Virus record (IMG/VR): IMGVR_UViG_3300005577_000054
Coordinates: 1-42,457 of that record
Reading direction: 5' to 3' (one strand)
Source: a virus
Length of the DNA: 42,457 nt
The notes beneath the pieces were generated by a model that worked only from the letters and a program-made list of their open reading frames with translations, was not told where the DNA came from and searched no databases. Shown piece after piece: positions 17,387-25,059 of this stretch; within the stretch, counting starts at the first letter, position 1, and the number at the start of each line of letters is the position of its first letter. Position numbers and translations under genes: made by a program.

Positions 17387-18846
17387 TGTCGACTTTCACC
17401 ACCAACAAATCGATCGAGCAGCCGGCGCACAACGCCTTCGTGAATACGTGGGATACGCCGGTCAATGCCGACTGGGCGATCATCGACACGGCTCTGGGCG
17501 GCGTCACCAACCTCAACGCGACCGGGCTCTCCGGCGCGGTCAATCTCACGCTCACCCAGTACCAACCGCTCTCGATCCGCGTGACCGGGTCGCCCTCGGG
17601 CAACCTCACCTATGTCGTGCCGGCAGGCATCGGCGGACAGTGGGTGTTCTACAACAACGCTCCTGGCACGTTCCAGGTCGGCATCGCCTCGGCCTCGGGC
17701 GGCAGCACGATCGTGATCCCGTCAGGCGCCAACGCGATCGTGAGCTGCGATGGCTCGGCCAATGGCATGTTCCTGGCCGTCAACGTGCCGCCGAGCGCGG
17801 GCGGCGCCAACACCCAGGTCCAGTTCAATTCGGGCGGCCTGCTGGCGGGCTCGGCCAATCTCACCTTCGACGGCACGACGCTCTCGGGCACAGGCCTCTC
17901 GATCGCCGGCAACGTGGCGCTGGGCGTCAATGCTGGTTCGACGCTCACGCTCAATGGCAGCACGGTCTCGATCCCCAACAATCTCACGCTGGGGCCGAGC
18001 AACCTTCTTTTCCTGTCGGGCTCGAGCGGCCAGATCTCGATGGGCACCGGCACGCCCTTCGCCGGCTCGCTGCTGACGCTCGCAGGATCGATCAAGTTCA
18101 CCACGGGCGGCATCAATTTCTCGGACGGCACGCAGCTCCTCTCGGCCGCGTCGCTGGCGCCGGCCGGCGCAAATGGCAACATCCAGTTCAACAATGGCTC
18201 GGGCGGTTTCGCGGCCGACAGCGTCCTCACCTACAATCTCGGCAGCCATACGCTCAGCCTCACCAACCTGTCCGTCACAGGGACGGCGACGCTCGGCACG
18301 CTTGCTGTCACCACACTCAATCCAGGCTCGCCCTGGACAGGGACCGTGGGCTGGTTCGCGGGACCTCCGGGAAGCATCCCGGCCAACTCGATCGCCTGTG
18401 GCGGACAGGCCGTCAGCCGCGTCACCTTCGCCGCGCTGTTCGCCAAGATCGGCACGACCTGGGGACCGGGCGATGGTGTGTCGACCTTCAACGTGCCTGA
18501 CCTCAGGGGTCGTGTGCTCGCGGGCTGCGACAACATCAACGGCACGGCAGCTGGCCGTCTCACCAGCGCGACCGTATCACCCGACGGCAACACGGTAAGT
18601 GCCACAGGCGGTCAGCAGACCGAAGCCGCAAACGTGAGCGTCTCAGGCACCGTTACGGTGTTTGGCACCACGTCGACTGCCTTCAACGGCACCACCGTCT
18701 TCGCCAACGGCGGCGGCGGCGCCGCGACCGATTACTTCCATCAGCACAACGTCACCAGCACGGGCGGCAACAGCATGTCGGGATCAACGACGGCAGTCAC
18801 CAACGTGCAGCCCACCGCGCTCGGCACATGGTTCATCTGGACATGA
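17386..18846 (+). CDS. Tail fibre protein with C-terminal collar domain
   Basis: The 486-aa protein starts in a TAATG overlap. The N-terminal part (TNKSIEQPAHNAFVNTWDTPVNADWAIID) is the virion-binding start typical of fibres in these phages. A beta-rich repetitive shaft of Gly, Ser, Thr, Asn and Leu follows (NTQVQFNSGGLLAGSANLTF and GNIQFNNGSGGFAADSVLTY are two copies of one shaft unit). From about residue 322 comes a phage tail collar domain: GWFAGPPGSIPANSIACGGQAVSR, then FAALFAKIGTTWGPGDGVSTFNVPDLRGRVLAG. The C-terminus is Gly, Ser, Thr rich with HQHN, the metal-binding style of receptor tips. It is the likely host-receptor binding protein. Confidence 0.85.
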   Translation: MSTFTTNKSIEQPAHNAFVNTWDTPVNADWAIIDTALGGVTNLNATGLSGAVNLTLTQYQPLSIRVTGSPSGNLTYVVPAGIGGQWVFYNNAPGTFQVGIASASGGSTIVIPSGANAIVSCDGSANGMFLAVNVPPSAGGANTQVQFNSGGLLAGSANLTFDGTTLSGTGLSIAGNVALGVNAGSTLTLNGSTVSIPNNLTLGPSNLLFLSGSSGQISMGTGTPFAGSLLTLAGSIKFTTGGINFSDGTQLLSAASLAPAGANGNIQFNNGSGGFAADSVLTYNLGSHTLSLTNLSVTGTATLGTLAVTTLNPGSPWTGTVGWFAGPPGSIPANSIACGGQAVSRVTFAALFAKIGTTWGPGDGVSTFNVPDLRGRVLAGCDNINGTAAGRLTSATVSPDGNTVSATGGQQTEAANVSVSGTVTVFGTTSTAFNGTTVFANGGGGAATDYFHQHNVTSTGGNSMSGSTTAVTNVQPTALGTWFIWT

Positions 18847-18861
18847 TGATGGGGAGAGGAG

Positions 18862-18942
18862 ATGCTTTCACCACCACTGCGGTATCGCCATCAAAATGAC
18901 ACGGGGTGGCGATGGAACATCTGGATCCGGGCGAGATCCTAA
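18862..18942 (+). CDS. Possible 26-aa small peptide
   Basis: An ATG at 18862 follows a strong GGGGAGAGGAG site and opens a 26-codon frame (MLSPPLRYRHQNDTGWRWNIW and RARS) that overlaps the start of the next membrane protein gene. It could be a leader peptide coupling translation to the downstream gene, or chance. Confidence 0.25.
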   Translation: MLSPPLRYRHQNDTGWRWNIWIRARS

Positions 18943-19136
18943 AGAGTTTTGGTATAGCGAGCCCGGTCATTGTCATCTTGATCTGGCTGCTCGTTCGGGC
19001 AGAATTGCGGGCCGACCGGTATCAGCGAGACCTGAAGCTGTTGCAGGAGCGGTTCCTCAACCTCTTTCCGATCATCGTCGATACCGCCAAGGACGCCACC
19101 AAGGCGATCGACTTCATGAATCGGAGGTTGAAGTGA
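18912..19136 (+). CDS. Single-span membrane protein, possible holin or spanin component
   Basis: I use the ATG at 18912 (74 aa), which has GGGG 5 nt upstream; a GTG at 18906 would add two residues. The protein has a short polar N-terminus (MEHLDPGEILKSFG), one membrane helix (IASPVIVILIWLLVRAEL) and a charged helical tail (RADRYQRDLKLLQERFLNLFPIIVDTAKDATKAIDFMNRRL) likely to form a coiled coil. That topology fits i-spanins or one-span phage proteins beside tail fibres. The stop overlaps the GTG of the next gene. Confidence 0.65.
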   Translation: MEHLDPGEILKSFGIASPVIVILIWLLVRAELRADRYQRDLKLLQERFLNLFPIIVDTAKDATKAIDFMNRRLK

Positions 19137-19309
19137 GCCGACGCATCAAGCTCCCCTACGAGACGTTCGATCAGTATGCCAAGCGCATGTTCGATCTTCT
19201 GGCGCGGCTGCAGGAGAAGCGTCGTCGTGATCTACACTCGATCGAGATGAAGGACGGCCGGCACAGCAACGTCATTGCCTTCGGCCGCTATCATCTACTG
19301 TCGAACTAG
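19133..19309 (+). CDS. Small basic protein of unknown function
   Basis: The 58-aa protein starts at GTG 19133 in a GTGA overlap with the previous stop. It is Arg, Lys and His rich (MSRRIKLPYETFDQYAKRMF then LARLQEKRRRDLHSIEMKDGRHSNVIAFGRYHLLSN). It has one amphipathic helix and no membrane segment. It is the last gene of the plus-strand structural run and overlaps tail-to-tail, by 15 nt, the minus-strand ClpP-like gene. No family recognised. It could bind nucleic acid, judged only from charge. Confidence 0.55.
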   Translation: MSRRIKLPYETFDQYAKRMFDLLARLQEKRRRDLHSIEMKDGRHSNVIAFGRYHLLSN

Positions 19310-19741
19310 AGCCGTTCGCGCCTCAGCGTCGGGCTCCCAGAATTCGCCGGCATGCAGCGCCACGACGCGCTCGACAATCCACTGCGGGACGTCCCAATTC
19401 AGCAGGAGAAGAAAAAGCGACCAGCGCAGATTGGGCGTCATCTCGGGCGTGGGCCCGTGAAAGAGAAGACGCCCGCTCAGCTGCCGACGGGCACCGGACA
19501 GCCAAGCGAGCGCTCCTGCTGAGGCACATATGCTACCCGCGGGGACGGATGTAACAGCGTGCCTCCGGTGCAGATCGATCCCGATCCTGAGAGCATCAAT
19601 GACGCGACCCCCAGGCGTGTTGCATTCCCAGACCTGGACATCTCGAGCGGCCACCACGGCGGCGTCGTCTATCAAGGTCTGGGCCGCTACTGAGCTATAT
19701 CCCAAGGACAGCAGCAGGCCGGCTAAAGCAATGCAACGCAT
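19295..19741 (-). CDS. Exported ClpP-like serine protease homologue
   Basis: The 148-aa protein has a signal peptide (MRCIALAGLLLSLGYSSVAAQ, cleavage near residue 20). The mature part carries the ClpP-fold active-site order. NTPGG (residues 41-45) is the oxyanion-hole turn. SICASAGALAWLSG (residues 70-83) places the nucleophile Ser74. LLFHGPTPE (residues 92-100) supplies the catalytic His95. Periplasmic ClpP-like proteins share this C-A-S-A-x-A-L-A form. At about 128 mature residues it is shorter than ClpP, and the acidic triad residue is not obvious. It has its own promoter-like element about 30 bp upstream and points against the structural genes. It may trim an envelope or phage protein in the periplasm. 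Confidence 0.72.
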   Translation of the reverse strand: MRCIALAGLLLSLGYSSVAAQTLIDDAAVVAARDVQVWECNTPGGRVIDALRIGIDLHRRHAVTSVPAGSICASAGALAWLSGARRQLSGRLLFHGPTPEMTPNLRWSLFLLLLNWDVPQWIVERVVALHAGEFWEPDAEARTALVRQ

Positions 19742-19752
19742 GCCTTAGAGGT

Positions 19753-19776
19753 GGCATAAGGGCCCACCTATGTCAA
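19753..19776 (-). promoter_or_regulatory. TAGGTGTGCC-type promoter/operator for the ClpP-like gene
   Basis: On the minus strand the sequence reads TTGACA, TAGGTGGGCC, CT, TATGCC. The TAGGTGGGCC lies 29 nt before the ATG of the ClpP-like gene. One base differs from the commonest form. The TTGACA overlaps the 3' end of the zinc-finger gene behind it, so the ClpP-like gene can be expressed separately from the replication operon. Confidence 0.7.
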
Positions 19777-20004
19777 CGGTGGCAGGCCGTGCTTTTTTCG
19801 CACCCAATTCCCGACATCGCGGCGCAAAGTTCGGTCGACTGATTCAGGTGCATCGTCGCCATCGTACCAGACGGAGAAGCATTCGTAGCAGCCAAAAGCC
19901 GTGACATGTTCGGTTGCTGGAAACGTGCGCTCGCAGACCCAGCATGTCTTCGGCAGCAATACCTCACCTACCTCTTTGCCGTACATATAGCAGGCGTCCA
20001 TCAT
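19768..20004 (-). CDS. Small zinc-finger-like protein
   Basis: The 78-aa protein starts at ATG 20004 (a second ATG follows). It has a C-x2-C pair (TCWVCERTFP) and a second C-x2-C pair (FGCYECFSVWYDGDD) 15 residues later, the arrangement of a treble-clef or zinc ribbon. The C-terminal part (RTLRRDVGNWVRKKHGLPPL) is basic and helical. It begins 3 nt after the HAD gene stop and is the last member of the minus-strand operon. Small Cys-ribbon proteins like this are common in phage replication modules; nucleic-acid binding is likely but not shown. Confidence 0.68.
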   Translation of the reverse strand: MMDACYMYGKEVGEVLLPKTCWVCERTFPATEHVTAFGCYECFSVWYDGDDAPESVDRTLRRDVGNWVRKKHGLPPLT

Positions 20005-20007
20005 CGA

Positions 20008-20622
20008 TCACCGTTTGAAAGTCGGTCCCCGCGGCACGTCTTCATCGCCGAGATGCACGTACCGCTTGCGGCCCTGGTCATCCTCGATCAGCTTGATCGG
20101 CATCAGGGCCCGCAGACTGTCGAGCGCTTTCTCGGTTTCCTCGAGGAGAAACCGGACCCTGTTCATCAGCTCGAGCGTGCGATGCTCGAGATGCATGTAC
20201 TTCGCCGCGTCGACGTTGGGGATGGCGCGACTATGGCCGCGCCCGTCAGCCGATTTGTTCCACGGCTCGAACGCCATAAGCTCGGAGATCGCGGGCCAGG
20301 ATCCGGTGAAGGTGATGGCACGATCGTCGAGCGTGATCTTGGCCGGCGGCTTCTCAAGCGGCCATCGGATATGCTGCAGCCATTCACTGCCGAACCCATC
20401 GGCCAGCGAGTTCTTCAACAGCCACTGATGCATGGCGCCGATGCCGCCGTCTTGGTGTGATCGCGAGCTGAAGATGTGGATCTCGAAATGGCTGAGTGCC
20501 TCGCGCAGGAAGCGCAGCGCGCCAGGAACCGGGGGATCCGGGATGATCGTGGCATCCTGCCATTTCGACGTGTAGCTATGGATTACACCGTCGAAGTCTA
20601 CGACCAGAATAGGCTTGCCCAA
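20008..20622 (-). CDS. HAD-superfamily phosphatase-like protein
   Basis: The 204-aa protein starts with TTG 20622, supported by GAGGAG at a spacing of 7-8 nt. It has HAD motif I near the N-terminus (ILVVDFDGVIHSY, with the nucleophile and acid Asp 9 and 11), motif II (IHIFSSRS) and motif III/IV (ITLDDRAITFTG). About 60 C-terminal residues are helical and charged (RTLELMNRVRFLLEETEKALDSLRAL), an extension absent from minimal HAD enzymes. Neighbours are DNA polymerase and a zinc-finger protein, so a role in nucleotide or DNA-end metabolism (for example a 3' phosphatase) is reasonable but not determined. Usual phage HAD proteins are of this size without the extra tail. Confidence 0.8.
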   Translation of the reverse strand: MGKPILVVDFDGVIHSYTSKWQDATIIPDPPVPGALRFLREALSHFEIHIFSSRSHQDGGIGAMHQWLLKNSLADGFGSEWLQHIRWPLEKPPAKITLDDRAITFTGSWPAISELMAFEPWNKSADGRGHSRAIPNVDAAKYMHLEHRTLELMNRVRFLLEETEKALDSLRALMPIKLIEDDQGRKRYVHLGDEDVPRGPTFKR

Positions 20623-20634
20623 GTTTCTTCTCCT

Positions 20635-22722
20635 CTATTTCCCGTATGCAAATCCTGACGACGCTTCACTGGCGAGCGGCAGGCCGTCGAAGCAGGGCAG
20701 CGCATTATTCATGATGTCGCCCATCACCAGCTTGCACTGCTCCTCTTCATCCTCATCGACTTCGCAGCCGATCTCGTCGTGGGTGTGGACGACGATCGGC
20801 CAATCGTTGTCGTCCAGCTCGCGCAGGCCATAGCGCAGGATCGACGCCGCCTCGGCCTGGGTCACGTTCTCGGCCTGGATGCCGCCCCAGAGCTTCATGC
20901 GCGGCCAGTAATTGGTGCCTTTCTTGGGATGGAACGCACCCTTCATCGCCGTCACGGTATCGGCCGGGCCCCAGCGGCCCTTCAGCGTCACGATCTTGGG
21001 GAAGGGATAGGCGATCATGCGGCCCGAGGGCAGCATGCACCACAGCGTGTCCTTGGTGTAGAGATACTCGATGCGGCCAGCAGTGAAGACGGTGTCCTTC
21101 TCGCGCACCGCCTGGAAGGCGGCGACCTCGAGGTCGGCCCAGAAGCGCGGCGCCCAGGGATTGGTCTGGCGCCACGCCATTTTCCAGTCCTCTGCCGTCT
21201 GCTGGTCGATGTCGAGGCCATACACCTTCGCCATGCGCAAGCCCGCGCCCGCGCCGCCGCCGTAGCCAAACGACAGGATCTGCACCTTGCCGCCCTGGCG
21301 CATGCTATCCGTGACGTCATCGAATGAGACACCGAACGACATCGCGGCCTGATGCTTGTAGATGTCATCGCCGCTGGCGAAGATGTCGAGCACCTGCGAG
21401 GCTGAGTTCTGCAGACTGAGCCAGGGCAGCACGCGCGCTTCTATCGAGGACCAGTCTCGCCAGACGAGGATCTTCCCAGGCCCGGATATGATCGATGGCC
21501 GTAGGCATCGTGAAAGGATGGTGAGGATGTTGTAGGGCCGCTTGATGCGCTCCCTTCGCTTCTTGTCTGTGAAAGCGAGACCACCATCACGATCGTATGA
21601 TGCCGTGCGAATGACAGCTTCGGGATCTTCACCCCGAAGAATGCTTTCAACCACATCTTCGATATTAGGTAGGCTGGCCCGAATGAAATTATGGAGCTGT
21701 GCACCTGATGAACTGAAGCGACCGGTTTGCCCTGCACCGTTAAGGTGGTAGGCGCCACGAACACGCTGGTCGTGGTCACTAGCTCGAGCTTCCATCGCGG
21801 CGAATTTCGACGTCGATGCCTTGCCACCGTCATGAACCAGCTCAACGAACTCGCGCACCTCGCCGACCAGGACGTCTTCGTATTCATTACTCAGCATCTC
21901 CTCGCGCTTGGCGGCGTCGAATGAAACCTTGCCTGTCTTCTCGTCAGGATCGAGGAAGAAGGCAATCTCCGGCGGTAGGATCTCCCGGAGCCAGTCCTTG
22001 ATCCGAATATATTGCTTAGGAGTTGTGACAGCGCCGCGGGTGATGACGTTGAGCCTTTCACAGATGTCCGCCAGCTCCTCCCGAGCGTATCTCTGAGCAG
22101 CCCGCGCCAAGCCGATGTCAACCAGCAATCCCCGGTCATTGATCCGTTCATTAACCGCAAAGTCCACTCGCTCTTCTGGCGACAGAGGACGCACGAGTTG
22201 CGCGATCTGCGCCTCCGCTCGAGTGTCGTCGTCGCAATAGGAACAGAGCACCTCAAACTCGTCGAGATCATCGGCCCAGCTCCCGTCCTTCTGCGGCGCG
22301 CACCACTTCCGCATCATGGCGTCGTTGGCCTTCTGCACCGGCACCTGGAGCGCCCTGGCGCACAGCTCGAGCTTGCCCGGCAGCGCCATCGACCGAGCGC
22401 GGATCATGGTGTCGTGGAAGCGCTCAGGCTCGATCTTGATCTTGGCGACGTGCTCGAGGAGTAGGCGCTCGAAGGAGCCGGCGTTCCAACCCTGGATCTC
22501 GACGTCACGATCGTGAAGCGCATCGGCGAGATCGCGCGGCATCTTCTTGTGTTTGCCGCCGAGCCACGGCATCCAGCGGTGGATCCTCTCACCGCCATCG
22601 AATGAGTAGCTGCAGGTCAGGATCCTGGTCGAAGGATGCTGGGCGTAGATGTAGACGCCGCGCTTGACCAGATCGATGACGCTGCGTGTCTCAAGGTCCT
22701 TGTTAAGAGTATAGGTCGCCAC
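20635..22722 (-). CDS. DNA polymerase, family A, with N-terminal 3'-5' exonuclease domain
   Basis: The 695-aa protein starts at GTG 22722. The exonuclease motif I is DLETRS (residues 9-14) and the exonuclease region runs to about residue 190. Polymerase motif A is VWRDWSSIEAR near residue 422, with the metal-binding Asp. Motif B (QGGKVQILSFGYGGG, about 475-489) holds the O-helix Lys and Tyr-Gly. Motif C is HTHDEIGCEV near residue 645. It would replicate the phage genome. It is separated from the upstream operon by an intrinsic terminator, so it may be controlled by attenuation or by its own promoter. Codon use does not stand out from its neighbours. The HAD gene follows after 12 nt. Confidence 0.95.
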   Translation of the reverse strand: MATYTLNKDLETRSVIDLVKRGVYIYAQHPSTRILTCSYSFDGGERIHRWMPWLGGKHKKMPRDLADALHDRDVEIQGWNAGSFERLLLEHVAKIKIEPERFHDTMIRARSMALPGKLELCARALQVPVQKANDAMMRKWCAPQKDGSWADDLDEFEVLCSYCDDDTRAEAQIAQLVRPLSPEERVDFAVNERINDRGLLVDIGLARAAQRYAREELADICERLNVITRGAVTTPKQYIRIKDWLREILPPEIAFFLDPDEKTGKVSFDAAKREEMLSNEYEDVLVGEVREFVELVHDGGKASTSKFAAMEARASDHDQRVRGAYHLNGAGQTGRFSSSGAQLHNFIRASLPNIEDVVESILRGEDPEAVIRTASYDRDGGLAFTDKKRRERIKRPYNILTILSRCLRPSIISGPGKILVWRDWSSIEARVLPWLSLQNSASQVLDIFASGDDIYKHQAAMSFGVSFDDVTDSMRQGGKVQILSFGYGGGAGAGLRMAKVYGLDIDQQTAEDWKMAWRQTNPWAPRFWADLEVAAFQAVREKDTVFTAGRIEYLYTKDTLWCMLPSGRMIAYPFPKIVTLKGRWGPADTVTAMKGAFHPKKGTNYWPRMKLWGGIQAENVTQAEAASILRYGLRELDDNDWPIVVHTHDEIGCEVDEDEEEQCKLVMGDIMNNALPCFDGLPLASEASSGFAYGK

Positions 22723-22745
22723 GCTTCGCCCGCATGAATATGGCG

Positions 22746-22783
22746 AAAAACTCCCCAGGGCCGGTGGGGCCAGACCCTGGGGA
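22746..22783 (-). terminator. Intrinsic terminator between the 307-aa gene and DNA polymerase
   Basis: On the minus strand TCCCCAGGG pairs with CCCTGGGGA across a 14-nt loop, followed by GTTTTT. It lies between the 307-aa gene stop (22825) and the polymerase start (22722), inside what otherwise looks like one operon. It would reduce or condition read-through into the polymerase gene. Confidence 0.75.
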
Positions 22784-22824
22784 TAGGATCCCGGCGCGCC
22801 CCCTCGGGATCGCCGGGGTTCTCG

Positions 22825-23748
22825 TTATCCGCGTCTGCGCCGACGCACGACGCCGCGATCGACTTGCTGGGCGGGCTGCGCGGCGGCAGCGGCGGGACCG
22901 CGTCGACCTCGGGTCGCTTGCGTCTCGGCAGTTGCAGGACCGCGGCGACGCGTTGTCTGCGCAGTCTGGGTCTCGGCCTCCTGCTGCGGCTCGTCCTGGG
23001 CTTCCTCCTGCTGTTCTGCACCCTGGTCGTCTTCCTCGTCGCCTTCTTCAGGCACGACCTTGGTGTTCTCGCCCGTCATGGCGACCCAGTGGTCGACCCT
23101 GAAGATCGGCTTGTACTGGGTACCCCACTTCGGGTGCTGATAGCTGTCGGTGAGAAGCTCGATCACCGGCACGCACAGTTTCGGATTGTCGCCGATCTGC
23201 TGCATGATCGAGGCTAGGAGATCATCGAAGCCGCGCTTGCCACCATCGGAGTTCTGTTGATACGAGAGCACCTTGCCGATGTCCTCGTACTTGTACTTCT
23301 TGTCGGTGCCGCCGATGCACTGACACTGGAACGCCACGCACGGATCCCACACACCGCCATGAGCGGGGTCGGGCAGCTGGTCGGCGATGATGTCGGGGGC
23401 ATTGTCGTCGAAGATGTATTTCATCTTCTTGATCGGCTGCTTGGCCGTCGATTCATTCGGCGGCCATGCGATGGCGCCGATCTGCAGGCTGAACGGATTG
23501 ACGGCCCAGAGGGCGCCTTCCTCCACCTGCGTGTTTTCCTGGCCGTAAACCCATTCCCCCTGGTTCTTCGTCAGTCTGAGGAACAGGCCACGCTGGCCAA
23601 CCTGGATGTGGTCGCGTGCCTTCTGGAGTGACTCTTGCGCTTTCTTGACGAACTTTCCGAGATCTTGTGCGGGTAGGCCTGCATTGGTGAATTTCACCAT
23701 CTCGTTGGGTGCCATTTTCATTTGCCCTTCTGTCTTGCTGTTGCTCAC
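22825..23748 (-). CDS. Replication-associated protein of unknown function (SSB-like position)
   Basis: The 307-aa protein is shown from GTG 23748, which overlaps the DUF2800 stop (GTGA). The ATG at 23715 (MAPNEMVKFTNAGLP) has a better GAAGGG at 9 nt and may be the true start. Residues 20-215 form a globular domain rich in aromatics and Gly (GQRGLFLRLTKNQGEWVYG, WDPCVAFQCQCIGGTDKKY, YKPIFRVDHWVAM). The C-terminal third is disordered: first Glu, Asp, Gln rich, then RRRGP repeats ending in RRRRRG. It lies between nuclease and polymerase genes, and the acidic tail is reminiscent of single-strand binding proteins. That is a positional guess; no OB-fold is demonstrable here. Confidence 0.7.
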   Translation of the reverse strand: MSNSKTEGQMKMAPNEMVKFTNAGLPAQDLGKFVKKAQESLQKARDHIQVGQRGLFLRLTKNQGEWVYGQENTQVEEGALWAVNPFSLQIGAIAWPPNESTAKQPIKKMKYIFDDNAPDIIADQLPDPAHGGVWDPCVAFQCQCIGGTDKKYKYEDIGKVLSYQQNSDGGKRGFDDLLASIMQQIGDNPKLCVPVIELLTDSYQHPKWGTQYKPIFRVDHWVAMTGENTKVVPEEGDEEDDQGAEQQEEAQDEPQQEAETQTAQTTRRRGPATAETQATRGRRGPAAAAAQPAQQVDRGVVRRRRRG

Positions 23749-24869
23749 CTCTTGATGTTTTTGCGCGCCGCCGCGATCGCAGCCACTGGTATGACCGCGG
23801 GACGCTTATCCTCGTGAGGAGCGATGGTGTGTCCGCTCGACACGGGATGGGCGAGGTCTTCAACGATTTTCTTGGAGAGCAGTTTTTCTTTCTCGGCCTG
23901 AGCCGGAGAAACGAGGCTGCGCGGCATGAAGGTATCGTCGTCGACTTTCGCTTTCCTGAACGCTGTGATCGCTTTCGCTTCTGACTTCCATTGCCTTGTA
24001 GCGCGCTTGTCGACCAATTTCCAATGTGGATTTTTTCTGCCGTGCTCGAGTTCATAGAGGAGGCGTTCCTCTGCCTCTTCCATCCACTTCTTCCAGCTCT
24101 TGAATTTCTTCAGCATCGCGCCGAGGTCGTCGAGATCGAGAACGTGGTTCGGCTGCGTGAGCGTCTCGAGGCGCTGCAGCTTGGCAGGACAGGCGAGCTT
24201 CGCCTCACATCCCATGCCCTTGTCGCACCATTCGCCTTCGATGTAGACAGGGTTCGGCATCTGTGATGCCTTTATGGCAGCAAGAAAGTTCGTTTCCTCG
24301 AGGTCGAGAAGATGCTCAGGGTAGCTCGTTTTGACATGGGCAGGCTCGAACGCTGGCTGGATGATCCAGACATCAAGCTGCTTTACCTTGGCAAATGCCG
24401 GTTCGGTCTTACGAGCGCAAATCCCGTAAAACAGCCCTTGCGCATCGGTAACGTCGACCTCCATCTGACCAAATTTGAAATCGATGATTGCGCCTATTTC
24501 ACCAGCAGCAATCCCAGCATCGCAGGTCCCACCCGCTTCGTCGGTGAGATCAACCATGCGCTCGGAGAACAGGACTGCGTCCTCGGGATACTGCTCGAGA
24601 ATGTAGTCGTAGGACTCGAGAGCGATCGAGATCTCGGCGATGTGTTCCTTTTCCAGTGTGACCCCAAGCACGGTCGCGTCGAGAAACCGGTCGGGATCGA
24701 GGCTGCTATCATTGAGCAGCTGCTCCATCACGGCGTGCTGCGCTGTGCCCTTCTGAGCGGCCTCGGAGGTTGGCCGACGTGGTACTTGGGCACTTAGGCT
24801 GGCGTACCCTGCACAGTGCTTCCATCTCTCGCTGTTGGAGCCGCCGTAGACTTTGTGGATTGTTGGCAT
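23745..24869 (-). CDS. DUF2800-type PD-(D/E)XK nuclease (Cas4/RecB-like)
   Basis: The 374-aa protein starts at ATG 24869. It has the RecB-nuclease order: Cys19 in the SNSERWKHCAG motif, the helix GTAQHAVMEQLL with His45, TCDAG with Asp117, IIDFKFG with Asp130 and Lys132, then a Q-containing helix (DAQGLFYG). Three Cys follow as C-x5-C-x5-C in WCDKGMGCEAKLAC. With Cys19 they could hold a 4Fe-4S cluster, as in AddB and Cas4. The last 130 residues are charged and helical with a C-terminal basic tail. In phages this family lies with DNA polymerase and is thought to act in DNA recombination or end processing. Confidence 0.82.
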   Translation of the reverse strand: MPTIHKVYGGSNSERWKHCAGYASLSAQVPRRPTSEAAQKGTAQHAVMEQLLNDSSLDPDRFLDATVLGVTLEKEHIAEISIALESYDYILEQYPEDAVLFSERMVDLTDEAGGTCDAGIAAGEIGAIIDFKFGQMEVDVTDAQGLFYGICARKTEPAFAKVKQLDVWIIQPAFEPAHVKTSYPEHLLDLEETNFLAAIKASQMPNPVYIEGEWCDKGMGCEAKLACPAKLQRLETLTQPNHVLDLDDLGAMLKKFKSWKKWMEEAEERLLYELEHGRKNPHWKLVDKRATRQWKSEAKAITAFRKAKVDDDTFMPRSLVSPAQAEKEKLLSKKIVEDLAHPVSSGHTIAPHEDKRPAVIPVAAIAAARKNIKR

Positions 24870-24887
24870 GGATGTGTCCCCTTCTGG

Positions 24888-24965
24888 TCAAAGACCATAG
24901 AGGACACCTTGCACCATCAGCACGAGGATCATCAACGCAGATAGCGCGACGACGTCCTCCCACAT
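24888..24965 (-). CDS. Tiny single-span membrane protein (25 aa)
   Basis: The 25-residue protein (MWEDVVALSALMILVLMVQG and VLYGL) is almost entirely one hydrophobic helix. The ATG at 24965 has GGAG at about 9 nt and starts 4 nt after the stop of the preceding tiny gene. The tight chain of stop-start signals on both sides supports translation. Function unknown; a small membrane peptide of the kind phages use to modulate host transport or defence is possible. It precedes the DUF2800 gene by 18 nt. Confidence 0.55.
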   Translation of the reverse strand: MWEDVVALSALMILVLMVQGVLYGL

Positions 24966-24969
24966 CGGG

Positions 24970-25059
24970 TCATCTCCGGCTCGAGGTCATGCAGGCGCCG
25001 ATGAAGCACAGCACTGCGATGGCGGTGATGAGGCCGTCGACGTCGACGCCACCGATCAT
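24970..25059 (-). CDS. Tiny single-span membrane protein (29 aa)
   Basis: The ATG at 25059 overlaps the stop of the Tad2 gene in a classic ATGA. The 29-residue product starts polar (MIGGVDVDGL), crosses the membrane once (ITAIAVLCFIGACM) and ends polar (TSSRR). Coupling to the Tad2 gene makes co-expression likely. It could be partnered with the second tiny membrane protein just downstream. Function unknown. Confidence 0.55.
   Translation of the reverse strand: MIGGVDVDGLITAIAVLCFIGACMTSSRR

Noticed and set aside
17202-18500. 432-codon plus-strand frame over the tail fibre start
   Set aside because: It reads the fibre gene in the wrong frame; the fibre frame carries the collar domain and ends in a normal overlap.
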